Assembly: GCF_000380165.1 (NCBI RefSeq)
Contig: NZ_KB904655.1
Span: 1-64,000 of the forward strand
Length of the DNA: 64,000 nucleotides
Origin: Wenjunlia vitaminophila DSM 41686
Lineage (GTDB): Bacteria > Actinomycetota > Actinomycetes > Streptomycetales > Streptomycetaceae
Direction of reading: 5' to 3'
Positions 56,463 to 64,000 of the stretch are shown here, piece after piece. A program made the position numbers and the translations under genes. Position 1 is the stretch's first letter; the number at the start of each line of letters is the position of its first letter. The notes below the pieces were generated by a model. It was not told the DNA's origin. It saw nothing but the letters and a program-made list of their open reading frames with translations, and did no database searches.

Positions 56463-57488
56463 TCAGGCCGCGTCGCGGGGCGGGAGCAGCGTCGCCAGTG
56501 ACACCACCCCGCTGGTGAACCGGGCCGCGGCCCGGTCGGCGACGGCCTCGAGGCGGCGGGCGCGCTCGTCCACCGGGTCGAGGGAGAGCTGCGCCGGGGT
56601 GGTCGCCGCCGGGGTGAGGCCGTCCGCGCGCAGTGCGACCGCCCGCACCCGGGCCCGCTGCAGGCCGAGCGCGTCCTGGAGGCGGTAGGCGCAGCGAGTG
56701 AGCGCCGCGGTGCTGTTGGCCGGGTCGGGAAGGGCCCGGGAACGGGTGGTGGTGGAGCGGTCCGCGTAGCGGACGACCAGGGTGAGGGCGTGCGCGACCT
56801 GCCCGGTGCCGCGCAGCTCGGCGCCGAGGTCAACGGTGAGGGCGAGCAGGGCCCGGCGGACCACGGCCTGGTCAACGGTGTCCAGGGGGAACGCGCGCTC
56901 CGCGGTCAGACTGGGCGCGGGGGCGTGCCTGACCACCGGGCGCGGGTCGTGGCCCCGGGCGTGTTCGTGCAGGTGGCGGCCTGCCGAGCGGCCGAGGAGG
57001 CGCTGGAGGGTGGGCAGCGGGAGGTCGGCGACGTCGCCGATGGTGTACAGGCCGTGGCGGGCCAGCGTCCCGGCCGTGGCCGGGCCGACCCCGGGCAGGT
57101 CGGCGACGGGTCGCGGGCGCAGGAACGCGGCGACCGCCTCCGGGGTGCCGGGGACGACGTGGACGCCGTCGGCCGGGCCGGCCCAGGCGGCCATGGTGGC
57201 CAGCATCCGGTTGCCGGCGACACCGATGGCGCAGGTGACGCCGTACCGGGCGAAGGTGCGGACCCGGAGCAGCTCGGCGAGCTGCTCCGGGCCGCGGTCG
57301 AAGTAGCGCAGGGCGCCGCGGACGTCCGCCAGCGCGGCGTTCGGGGGCAGCACCTCGACCACGGGGGTGATGCCGTACAGCAGGTCGAGCAGCTCGGGGG
57401 CCGGGCCGGGGGGCGGTTCCCCGGTGCGGGGCCCGGCGCCGGTGTGCCAGCGGACGTACCAGAGGGTCGTTCCGGTCACGCCGCTCAC
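56463..57488 (-). CDS. imuB: ImuB-like Y-family polymerase homologue, catalytic acids missing
   Basis: A 341-residue Y-family DNA polymerase relative. The helix-hairpin-helix FLRPRPVADLPGVGPATAGTLARHGLYTIGDVADLP lies near residue 135 and the little-finger region follows. The palm motifs that normally hold the magnesium-binding acids are altered: the first reads LWYVRWH and the second ALADVRGAL, so it is unlikely to polymerise DNA itself. ImuB proteins of this kind are mutasome adaptors that bind the beta clamp and DnaE2. GTG at 57488 overlaps the dnaE2 stop as GTGA, and both genes follow one SOS-type box, supporting a damage-inducible mutagenesis operon. Confidence 0.82.
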   Translation of the reverse strand: MSGVTGTTLWYVRWHTGAGPRTGEPPPGPAPELLDLLYGITPVVEVLPPNAALADVRGALRYFDRGPEQLAELLRVRTFARYGVTCAIGVAGNRMLATMAAWAGPADGVHVVPGTPEAVAAFLRPRPVADLPGVGPATAGTLARHGLYTIGDVADLPLPTLQRLLGRSAGRHLHEHARGHDPRPVVRHAPAPSLTAERAFPLDTVDQAVVRRALLALTVDLGAELRGTGQVAHALTLVVRYADRSTTTRSRALPDPANSTAALTRCAYRLQDALGLQRARVRAVALRADGLTPAATTPAQLSLDPVDERARRLEAVADRAAARFTSGVVSLATLLPPRDAA

Positions 57489-60400
57489 CCCGCGCTTCCC
57501 GGGCTCGAGTGCCACATCCGCCGGGTGGGGCGGGGGGTGCTGGTGGGGGCCGGGGACCCGGCAGGGGCCGTGCGGGAGCCCGTGCCGGCCGCCGGGGTCC
57601 CGGCGGGCCTGAGGTCGGCCCACGGGTGCAGGGTGTACCCGGTGGACAGCTCGAGGCTGCGACCCGGTGGTTGCTCCGGGCCGTGCCCCGGCGACCGCTC
57701 GGGACCGCCGCCCACCGGTTCCGCGGCGGCGTCGGGCGTGGCCAGGAGGTCCCGGACCGCGGCGAGGCCACCCTCGCGGTGCGCGGCGGCCAGTTCGTCC
57801 AGGTTCCAGCACAGGGAACCCACCACGCTGAGGCTGCGCGGTCCGCGGCGGCGCACCGTGCCGCGGACCAGCAGCAGCCAGGAGTGGAAGACGGTGTGTG
57901 CGCAGGAGTCGTGGCTGTTCTCGAAGAACGCGCAGTCCACCAGGCCCGTTCCGTCGTCGAGCGTGGTGAAGATGACCCGTTTGCCGGACCGGATCGGCGG
58001 GGTCTGGGTGGCCGCCTTGGCCCCGGCCACCAGGACCTGCTCCCCGTCCCTGGCCTGTCGCAGCCGCCGGGCCGCGGTGACCCCCAGCTCCTCGAGCAGG
58101 GCGTAGTGGTCGTCCATCAGGTGCCGGGAGGCGTCCATGCCCAGGACGGACAGCTCGGCGCTGAGCCGTTCGGTGTCGGTCATCTCGGGCAGGCCGCTGG
58201 GGGCGGGTGGTTCGGGGTGTTCCGCGTCCAGCGGGAGCTGGCCCGCTCCCCCCGCGGTCTGCCGACGGTGCAGCTCGGCGACCTGGAGCAGCAGGTCACG
58301 GCGGGTCAGACCGTGGGCCAACGGGTCGAGCGCGCCGACCTCGCCAAGACGCTCCGCGGTGGGTCGGCTGGGCCTGGCCCGCTGCCACAGGTCGGTCAGG
58401 GAGCCGTAGGGACGGCCGGCGACGATCCTGGCCACCTCCTCGTCGCTGATCCCCTGGACCTCCGAGAGCGCGAGGCGCAGCCCGAGGCCACCGCCCTCCA
58501 CGGGTTCGACCCGGTGGTCGGCGTGGGAACGGTTGACGTCCAGGGGGAGGACGGGGACGCCGTGGCGGCGGGCGTCGGCGAGGAGCAGCCGCTTGGGGTA
58601 CATGCCGGGGTCGTGGGTGAGCAGCCCGGCGTAGAAGGCGGCCGGGTGGTGGGTCTTGAGCCAGGCGGACTGGTAGGTGGGGACGGCGAAGGCCACCGCG
58701 TGCGCCTTGCAGAAGCCGTAGGAGCCGAACGCCTCGACGATCTCCCAGGCCCGCTCGACCACCTCCGGGGCGTAGCGGGTCCCGGCCTGCCGCCGGAACC
58801 ACTCCCGCACCGCGGGCAGGCGCTCCCGGTCGGACAGGGCGCGCCTGGCGTGGTCGGCGAGGTCCCGGGGACAGCCGGTGAGCTGCGCGATGACGTGGAT
58901 GACCTGCTCGTGGAAGACCACCACGCCGTGGGTCTCCCGCAGGTACGGGTCCAGGTCCGGGTGGGGGCACTCCACCCGCCGGCGTCCGTGGCGGGCCTCG
59001 ATGAACGGGGTGACCATGTCGGCCGACACCGGTCCCGGGCGGAACAGCGAGATGTCCACCACCAGGTCGTGGAAGGTGCTGGGTTCCAGGCGCCCGATCA
59101 GGTCGCGCTGCCCGGGGGACTCGATCTGGAAGCAGCCCAGGGTCTCCGCGGAGCGGATCAGCCGGAAGGTCGCGGGGTCGGTCGGTTCCAGGGCGTCCAG
59201 GTCGACGCGCTCCCCCGTCTCCCGTTCGACCTCGGCCACGGCGTGGGCCATCGCGGACTGCATCCGGACCCCGAGCACGTCGAGCTTGAGCAGGCCGAGG
59301 GCCTCGACGTCGTCCTTGTCGAACTGGGACATGGCGAAGCCGTCGCCGCTGGGGACCACCGGGGTGCGGTCGAGCAGGGAGGCGTCGGAGAGCAGCACCC
59401 CGCACGGGTGCATGGCCATCCCGCGCGGCAGCCCGTCGAGTCGCTCCACCAGCTCCCACAGCCTGCCGTACCGGTCGGCGCGCGCGGCGACGTCCCGCAG
59501 CTCGGGCAGTTCGGCCAGGGCGGCGCGGACGTCCCGGGCCCGGATGTGGGGGAACGACGTGGCCAGGCGGCCCACCTCCTGCGGGTCGAGGCTCAGTGCC
59601 GCGCCGACGTCCCGGATGGCGTGCCGCACCCGGTACGTCTCGGGCATGGCCACGGTGGCGACCCGTTCAGTGCCGAACCGTTCGAAGATCCTCCGGTAGA
59701 CCTCGAGCCGCCGTGCGGACTCCACGTCGATGTCGATGTCGGGCAGCGCCCTGCGCTTGCGGGACAGGAAGCGTTCCATCAGCAGTCCGTGCTCGACCGG
59801 GTTGGCCCCCGCGATCCCCAGCAGGTGGTTGACGAGCGACCCGGCGCCCGACCCCCGGGCGGCGACCCTGATGCCCATCTCCCGCACGTCGTCGACGACC
59901 TGGGCGACGGTGAGGAAGTAGGTGGCGTAGCCCAGGTCACCGATCACCCCGAGTTCGTCGTCCAGGCGGTCCCAGACCGTTCGGTTCCGGTCGAGGCCCC
60001 GGCGCACCAGCTCGGCGTTGCAGCGGGAGCGCAGCACCCGGATCGCCGGGCGCCGGTGGGCTCCGACCAGTTCCGGCTCGGGGAAGCGCGGCCTGTCGAG
60101 TTCCAGTTCGGCCCTGCACTCCTCGGCGGTGTGCTCGGTGGCCGCCAGCAGCCGGGCCGCGCCGTCGCGTTCCTGTCCGGCCGCCTCGGCGATCCGCTGG
60201 GCGGCCCGGGCCATCTGGGCCGGGTCCTTGAGCCAGCGCTCCCCGGTGTCGAGCCGGTCCCGGTCGATCGGCACCAGCCGACGCGCGGCGTCCAGGACGT
60301 CGGCGACCGGGGACTGGTCGGGGTCGGCGTAGCGCACCGCGTTGGTCAGCACGGCGGTCACTCCCTGTTCCGCGGCGAACCCGACGGTGCGGGCGGCCAG

Positions 60401-61021
60401 CCGTAGCGAGCCGGGGCCCGTGCCGGCCCGCCCGTAGGTGACGGCCTCCAGGCGCAGCGCGTCCCCGAACACCTCACGCCATCCGGCGAGCGCGTCCCGG
60501 GCCAGGTCGGGCCGCCCGCGGGCCAGGGCGAGCGCCGGCTCCGACGCGGGGCCGAGCAACACCACCAGTCCCCCGCCGCCGCCGTGTTCCCGCAGGTCGT
60601 CCCAGCTCAGCACGGGGTGTCGCGCACCGGACGCGGACGCGGCCCCGATCAGCCGGCACAGCGCGGCCCAGCCCGCCTCGTCCTTCGCGAGCAGCACCAC
60701 CCGGGGTGCGCCGTCGTCGACGAAGGCGCCCCCGCGCACCGGGGTGCGGCGGACCGGGAGGCGGGCGGGGCCCCCGGGGTGCCCTCCGGCTCCCCCGTCC
60801 GGGTGGGCCCTGGCCATCCCCAGCTCGGCCCCGAGCAGCGGGCGCACCCCGGCCTCGGCGCACGCCCTGGCGAACCGGACGGCCCCGGCAACCCCGTCCC
60901 GGTCGGTCAGGGCCAGTGCTTCCATCTCCCGTTCGGCGGCCCGCCGCACCAGGTCCTCGGGGTGGGACGCGCCGTAGCGCAGCGAGAACCCGGACGCGAC
61001 GTGCAGGTGTGTAAAGCGCAT
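57485..61021 (-). CDS. dnaE2: error-prone DNA polymerase III alpha subunit DnaE2
   Basis: A 1178-residue C-family polymerase. The N-terminal PHP domain starts FTHLHVASGFSLRYGASHPEDLV and has TDRDGVAGAVRFARAC near residue 43. The polymerase active-site aspartates lie in LPDIDIDVESARR near 425 and LLKLDVLGVRMQSAM near 580. A helix-hairpin-helix region and an OB-fold (KRVIFTTLDDGTGLVDCAFF near 1025) follow. ATG at 61021 has GGGAGG eight bases upstream; it is preferred over an upstream frame to 61114. A LexA box lies about 100 bases upstream. In mycobacteria DnaE2 with ImuB performs SOS translesion synthesis; in Streptomyces the orthologue is conserved. Confidence 0.93.
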   Translation of the reverse strand: MRFTHLHVASGFSLRYGASHPEDLVRRAAEREMEALALTDRDGVAGAVRFARACAEAGVRPLLGAELGMARAHPDGGAGGHPGGPARLPVRRTPVRGGAFVDDGAPRVVLLAKDEAGWAALCRLIGAASASGARHPVLSWDDLREHGGGGGLVVLLGPASEPALALARGRPDLARDALAGWREVFGDALRLEAVTYGRAGTGPGSLRLAARTVGFAAEQGVTAVLTNAVRYADPDQSPVADVLDAARRLVPIDRDRLDTGERWLKDPAQMARAAQRIAEAAGQERDGAARLLAATEHTAEECRAELELDRPRFPEPELVGAHRRPAIRVLRSRCNAELVRRGLDRNRTVWDRLDDELGVIGDLGYATYFLTVAQVVDDVREMGIRVAARGSGAGSLVNHLLGIAGANPVEHGLLMERFLSRKRRALPDIDIDVESARRLEVYRRIFERFGTERVATVAMPETYRVRHAIRDVGAALSLDPQEVGRLATSFPHIRARDVRAALAELPELRDVAARADRYGRLWELVERLDGLPRGMAMHPCGVLLSDASLLDRTPVVPSGDGFAMSQFDKDDVEALGLLKLDVLGVRMQSAMAHAVAEVERETGERVDLDALEPTDPATFRLIRSAETLGCFQIESPGQRDLIGRLEPSTFHDLVVDISLFRPGPVSADMVTPFIEARHGRRRVECPHPDLDPYLRETHGVVVFHEQVIHVIAQLTGCPRDLADHARRALSDRERLPAVREWFRRQAGTRYAPEVVERAWEIVEAFGSYGFCKAHAVAFAVPTYQSAWLKTHHPAAFYAGLLTHDPGMYPKRLLLADARRHGVPVLPLDVNRSHADHRVEPVEGGGLGLRLALSEVQGISDEEVARIVAGRPYGSLTDLWQRARPSRPTAERLGEVGALDPLAHGLTRRDLLLQVAELHRRQTAGGAGQLPLDAEHPEPPAPSGLPEMTDTERLSAELSVLGMDASRHLMDDHYALLEELGVTAARRLRQARDGEQVLVAGAKAATQTPPIRSGKRVIFTTLDDGTGLVDCAFFENSHDSCAHTVFHSWLLLVRGTVRRRGPRSLSVVGSLCWNLDELAAAHREGGLAAVRDLLATPDAAAEPVGGGPERSPGHGPEQPPGRSLELSTGYTLHPWADLRPAGTPAAGTGSRTAPAGSPAPTSTPRPTRRMWHSSPGSAG

Positions 61022-61119
61022 GCAGCACGCCTCCCATCGCCCGTACGCCCCGGGGTCATCCCTCGGTCCACCCCTCTCACCAGCCCGAACAGCATCTCCA
61101 TCGACCGCGAACACCCTAC

Positions 61120-61135
61120 TCGAACATTAGTACGA
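61120..61135 (-). promoter_or_regulatory. LexA (SOS) box of dnaE2-imuB
   Basis: TCGAAC-ATTA-GTACGA differs from the actinobacterial LexA consensus TCGAAC-N4-GTTCGA at a single base. An overlapping CGAAC-ACC-GTTCG (61133-61145) gives a second imperfect site. Position about 100 bases upstream of dnaE2 suits damage-inducible control. Confidence 0.8.
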
Positions 61136-61309
61136 ACACCGTTCGACGGTCACCGCCCACGGTCACCGACGCGGTCACCGGCCCCCAGTCATCGGCTCCC
61201 AGTCATCGACCCCAGTCACCGGGCTCGGCCACCGGGCGACCGCCTGGGGCCCGGTGGGCGCCGGTTCGGAACGGCGGCCCGCAGGCCCGGCCGGAGACGA
61301 CAACCGTGG

Positions 61310-61323
61310 GCAAATTTATTTGC
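61310..61323. promoter_or_regulatory. palindrome upstream of marR, candidate operator
   Basis: GCAAAT-TT-ATTTGC, perfect 6-base arms, about 70 bases upstream of the marR start in an AT-rich patch. AT-rich palindromes overlapping their own promoter are typical MarR operators. Confidence 0.5.
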
Positions 61324-61391
61324 ATGCGCGGCCTATTTCGGTCATGGCCTATCCTGGGCCGTGCACCCCCTCGCTCGGCAGGAGGACGCCC

Positions 61392-61853
61392 ATGACCGCC
61401 ACCAACGCCCCGCGCACCGCCCTCGCCCATGGCTGGTGCGCCCTGTCCCTGCTGCACGACAGGATCGAGGCGCACATCGAACGCGCCCTCCAGGCACGGC
61501 ACGGCCTCAGCGTCCGCGAGTACTCCCTCCTCGACGTGCTCAGCCAGCAGCACACCGACGAGGGCCGTCACCTACGGATGTCCGAGGTGGCCGACGCGGT
61601 GGTGCTCAGCCAGAGCGCGACCACCCGCCTGGTCTCGCGCCTGGAGGACCGCGGGCTGCTCTCCCGCTACCTGTGCCCGACGGACCGACGCGGCATCTAC
61701 ACGGAAGTCACCGACGCCGGTCTCGCGCTGCTCGCCGAGGCACGCCCCACGAACGACACCGCGCTGCGCGAGGCCCTCGACCAGGCGGCCCGGGTCCCGG
61801 AGCTCACCCCGCTGGTCCAGGCAGTCGAGTCGATCGACGTCTCCCCCCGTTAG
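61392..61853 (+). CDS. MarR family transcriptional regulator
   Basis: A 153-residue winged-helix regulator. The dimerisation helices flank the DNA-binding core, seen as GLSVREYSLLDVLSQQ near residue 38, MSEVADAVVLSQSATTRLVSRLEDRGLLSR near 60 and the wing CPTDRRGIYTEVTDAG near 93. ATG at 61392 is preceded by AGGAGGA at ideal spacing. A palindrome overlaps its upstream region, suggesting autoregulation. There is no adjacent divergent efflux gene other than dnaE2, so its targets are unclear. Confidence 0.9.
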   Translation: MTATNAPRTALAHGWCALSLLHDRIEAHIERALQARHGLSVREYSLLDVLSQQHTDEGRHLRMSEVADAVVLSQSATTRLVSRLEDRGLLSRYLCPTDRRGIYTEVTDAGLALLAEARPTNDTALREALDQAARVPELTPLVQAVESIDVSPR

Positions 61854-61890
61854 GCGGAGCACCGAACGCACGGTCCTGCGTGCGGACCCG

Positions 61891-62972
61891 TCACCGGGCG
61901 TACTCGGTCCAGGCGCGGGCCTGCGCGGAGCCCGGGGCGAGCGCCCGCAGCCGGTCACCGAATCCGTCCACCAGCCGCCCGACCCGTCGCGCGATGTCGG
62001 TGGGGACGACGAGCGCCGTGCTGACGGCCGGCTCCAGCTCCCCCTGGTGGAGCTGCGCCAGGGCCAGGTAGGCGTGGAGCAGGGCGCGGTCCCGGGCCGT
62101 GTCCCGGGGGAGCAGGGCCAGAGCGCGGTGGGCGTGGGACTCGGCGTCGGCCCACTGGCCGAGGTCGAAACAGGTGATCACGGCGTGCAGGTGCAGGTCG
62201 CCCTGCCCCCAGAAGCCCATCCAGGAGGGCCTGGGCTCGGTCGGGTCGGAGCGGTCCAGGGCGTCCTGGGCCCGTCCGAGGCTGCGCCGGGCGGCCGTCA
62301 GCTCCCCCGTCCCGGCGTGCCGGACCGCGAGCCGGGCATGGGCCAGCGAGGCGTAGAACGGGTCCTGCCGCACCACCCGGGTGGCCCGGGACGCCTCGGC
62401 GGCGGCCAGCGCGTCACCGTGTTGGCCGACGTGCTTGTACAGGCTGCTGGCCTGGCTCCACACCCAGAAGTTGGTGGCGGCGTCCCCGGACAGGCCCGAC
62501 AGGGTGACCGCCTGGTCCAGATGGCGCCCGTCGACGGCGGCCCACATGGCGCTGGACGCCAGGCGGGCCGCGGTGGCGTAGAGGTGACGGCGCACCCGGG
62601 GGCTGGCGCTGCCGCGCTGTTGGAGCTCCACGGCCTCCCGCACCAGCCCGGCGGCACGGTCCTCCAGCGCCAGGGTGCCCCCTGGCGGTCGTCGGCGGCG
62701 ATGACCCGGCCCAGCTCGGCATCGAGGCGTTCCACGTCCGGCATGCCCACCCGCCTGGGCGGGTTCGCCGCCGCGGTGGCCAGCACGGAACCGGTGGTGA
62801 CGGTGAGGAAGGTTCTGCGCCGCACGGGGGCCTCCTGGGTGGGAGAGTGCGGCCGGGCCCTGCCCCGGCGGACAAAGCCTAGTTCCGTGACGGTACGTCC
62901 GGTGAGGGCCTCCAAGGCCACACACTGCCGCAGGTGCGGACGTCCCACCTCACCGGCCATCCAGCGGCGCAC
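61891..62972 (-). pseudogene. frameshifted XRE/TPR-type regulator
   Basis: Two reading frames on the minus strand together make one protein. The N-terminal part (from GTG 62972) reads VRRWMAGEVGRPHLRQ, the end of an HTH domain, then VRRRTFLTVTTGSVLA and up to VIAADDRQG near 62685. From there the homologous continuation GTLALEDRAAGLVREAVELQQ lies in another frame and runs to the stop at 61891 with TPR-like helices (SSLYKHVGQHGDALAAAEAS). The break falls in a run of five G (minus strand) near 62681-62685; one more G would restore the frame, so a sequencing error is possible. The first half of the HTH is also missing in frame: a stop lies upstream near 63050. Both defects argue for a decaying gene. 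Confidence 0.6.
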
Positions 62973-63245
62973 CGACCCTTCATGGGCGCTCTGAAGGGCG
63001 GAATCGCCCCCGAACTGCCCGAAGTGACGTGCCGCAGCCCGGACAGATCACCCCCGGGAGTCATGGCGAACCGTTTCACCGAGCCACGAACCCCAAGGGA
63101 GGCGGGCTCCGTGGAACGGGAATCGGGGGCGCCGCCGGTCGAGGGAATACCCGTGCCGCGCACCGGGCGGTTCGGCGGAGTTCGAGATGCCGTACAGCGG
63201 GATGAAGTAGCGTGCCAACGCCCCTCCACCCCAAGGAGAGCATCC

Positions 63246-64000
63246 ATGGAGAAACTTGCCCAGATCGGTGTCACCGGCCTCGCGGTCATGGGTGGCAACC
63301 TCGCCCGCAACCTCGCCCGCCACGGGCACACCGTCGCCGTCCACAACAGGACCGCTGCCAGGACACGGGCGCTGATCGGGGAGTTCGGCCACGAGGGAAC
63401 GTTTCTTCCCGCCGAGACCCCCAAGGACTTCGTCGCCTCGCTGGAACGGCCGCGCCGGATCGTCGTCATGGTCAAGGCCGGCGGGCCGACCGACGCGGTG
63501 ATCGACGAGTTCTCCCCGCTGCTGGAGCCCGGCGACGTGATCATCGACGGGGGGAACGCCCACTTCGAGGACACCCGCCGCCGGGAGGAACGGCTCCGCT
63601 CCCGGGGCATCCACTTCGTGGGCACCGGGATCTCCGGCGGGGAGGAGGGCGCACTGCACGGGCCGAGCATCATGCCGGGCGGCTCCGCCGAGTCCTACCG
63701 GTCCCTGGGGCCGCTGCTGGAGGACATCGCCGCCAAGGCCCCCGACGGCACCCCGTGCTGCACCCACATCGGCCCGGACGGCGCCGGGCACTTCGTCAAG
63801 ATGGTGCACAACGGCATCGAGTACGCCGACATGCAGCTCATCGCCGAGGCGTACCACCTGCTGCGGCACATCGCCGGGTACGAGCCGGCGAGGATCGCCG
63901 AGGTCTTCGACATCTGGAACACCGGCCGCCTCGACTCGTACCTGATCGAGATCACCGCCGAGGTGCTGGCCCACACCGACCCCGACACCGGCGCGCCGTT
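63246..64000 (+). CDS. gnd: 6-phosphogluconate dehydrogenase (3' truncated by window end)
   Basis: ATG at 63246 with AAGGAGAG upstream opens a frame that runs off the window (about 250 residues visible). The NADP-binding N-terminus reads IGVTGLAVMGGNLARNLARHG with HNRT after it. IIDGGNAHFEDT lies near residue 100, FVGTGISGGEEGALHGPSIMPGG near 125 and KMVHNGIEYADMQLIAEAY near 180, which contains the catalytic lysine. It oxidatively decarboxylates 6-phosphogluconate to ribulose 5-phosphate in the pentose phosphate pathway, making NADPH. Housekeeping gene; the C-terminal domain lies beyond the window. Confidence 0.95.
   Translation, partial: MEKLAQIGVTGLAVMGGNLARNLARHGHTVAVHNRTAARTRALIGEFGHEGTFLPAETPKDFVASLERPRRIVVMVKAGGPTDAVIDEFSPLLEPGDVIIDGGNAHFEDTRRREERLRSRGIHFVGTGISGGEEGALHGPSIMPGGSAESYRSLGPLLEDIAAKAPDGTPCCTHIGPDGAGHFVKMVHNGIEYADMQLIAEAYHLLRHIAGYEPARIAEVFDIWNTGRLDSYLIEITAEVLAHTDPDTGAP

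Larger units (their letters stand above)
61022..61391. other. divergent control region between dnaE2 and marR
   Basis: About 370 bases holding the SOS box of dnaE2 and a palindrome before marR (both listed separately). Near 61150-61215 there are short direct repeats of TCACCG/TCATCG-type units. No gene seen. Confidence 0.5.

Noticed and set aside
57509-60406. Open frame of about 965 codons on the plus strand inside dnaE2
   Set aside because: Antisense to a well-conserved polymerase; low-complexity Gly/Val/Arg composition and no ribosome site or family motif.

Overview
The window is high-GC (roughly 70%) actinomycete DNA. The left two thirds (about 931-43154) is a biosynthetic gene cluster for a chlorinated, probably nitrated pyrrolyl-phenol polyketide. 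The gene set and order match what I recall of the published pyrrolomycin (pyr) clusters of Actinosporangium (now Streptomyces/Wenjunlia) vitaminophilum and Streptomyces sp. UC 11065: a pyoluteorin-like pyrrole pathway, several flavin halogenases, two modular PKS genes and the two components of an assimilatory nitrate reductase. Counting genes leftward and rightward from the PltA-like halogenase (pyr29) puts halogenases at positions 11, 16 and 17 and the PKS at 24 and 25, as I remember them. The pyr symbols rest on that count, not on a database comparison. The right flank (hmgA, gntR, SGNH lipase, imuB/dnaE2) resembles a conserved Streptomyces chromosomal neighbourhood, so I favour Streptomycetaceae.

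Layout. 1-885: 3' part of a 2-oxoacid:ferredoxin oxidoreductase beta subunit. 931-5656 (+): cation/proton antiporter, prolyl-carrier dehydrogenase, prolyl ligase and flavin reductase. 5731-10965 (-): free ACP, degenerate halogenase-like protein, DedA protein, Tyr-less SDR and a membrane methyltransferase-like protein. 11596-22616 (+): second Tyr-less SDR, two halogenases, nitrate reductase catalytic and electron-transfer subunits, P450 and a small ABM-fold protein. 22944-38410 (-): methyltransferase, membrane exporter-like protein and two PKS proteins. 38573-43154: thioesterase, TetR, prolyl carrier protein, pyrrole halogenase and Sfp-type PPTase. 43360-64000: acyl-CoA dehydrogenases, homogentisate dioxygenase, GntR, CoA-transferase, DUF1963 protein, small iron-box-associated ORF, secreted SGNH hydrolase, AAA ATPase, carboxyltransferase, a second thioesterase, ImuB/DnaE2 mutasome genes with an SOS box, MarR, a frameshifted regulator and gnd (partial).

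How it fits together. L-proline is adenylated, loaded on the small PCP, oxidised to pyrrolyl-S-PCP and chlorinated. Three KS modules add three C2 units. Only the last module has a ketoreductase, and the chain leaves through a C-terminal thioester reductase as an aldehyde. An aldol closure followed by loss of two waters would give exactly the monohydroxyphenyl pyrrolyl ketone of pyrrolomycins, instead of the resorcinol of pyoluteorin. Two further halogenases chlorinate the scaffold. The nitrate reductase pair supplies nitrite with no nitrite reductase beside it, and the adjacent P450 and ABM protein are the best local candidates for the unexplained nitration. The O-methyltransferase/P450 pair could build a methylenedioxy bridge as in dioxapyrrolomycin. 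The antiporter, DedA and exporter-like proteins may protect against a protonophoric product.
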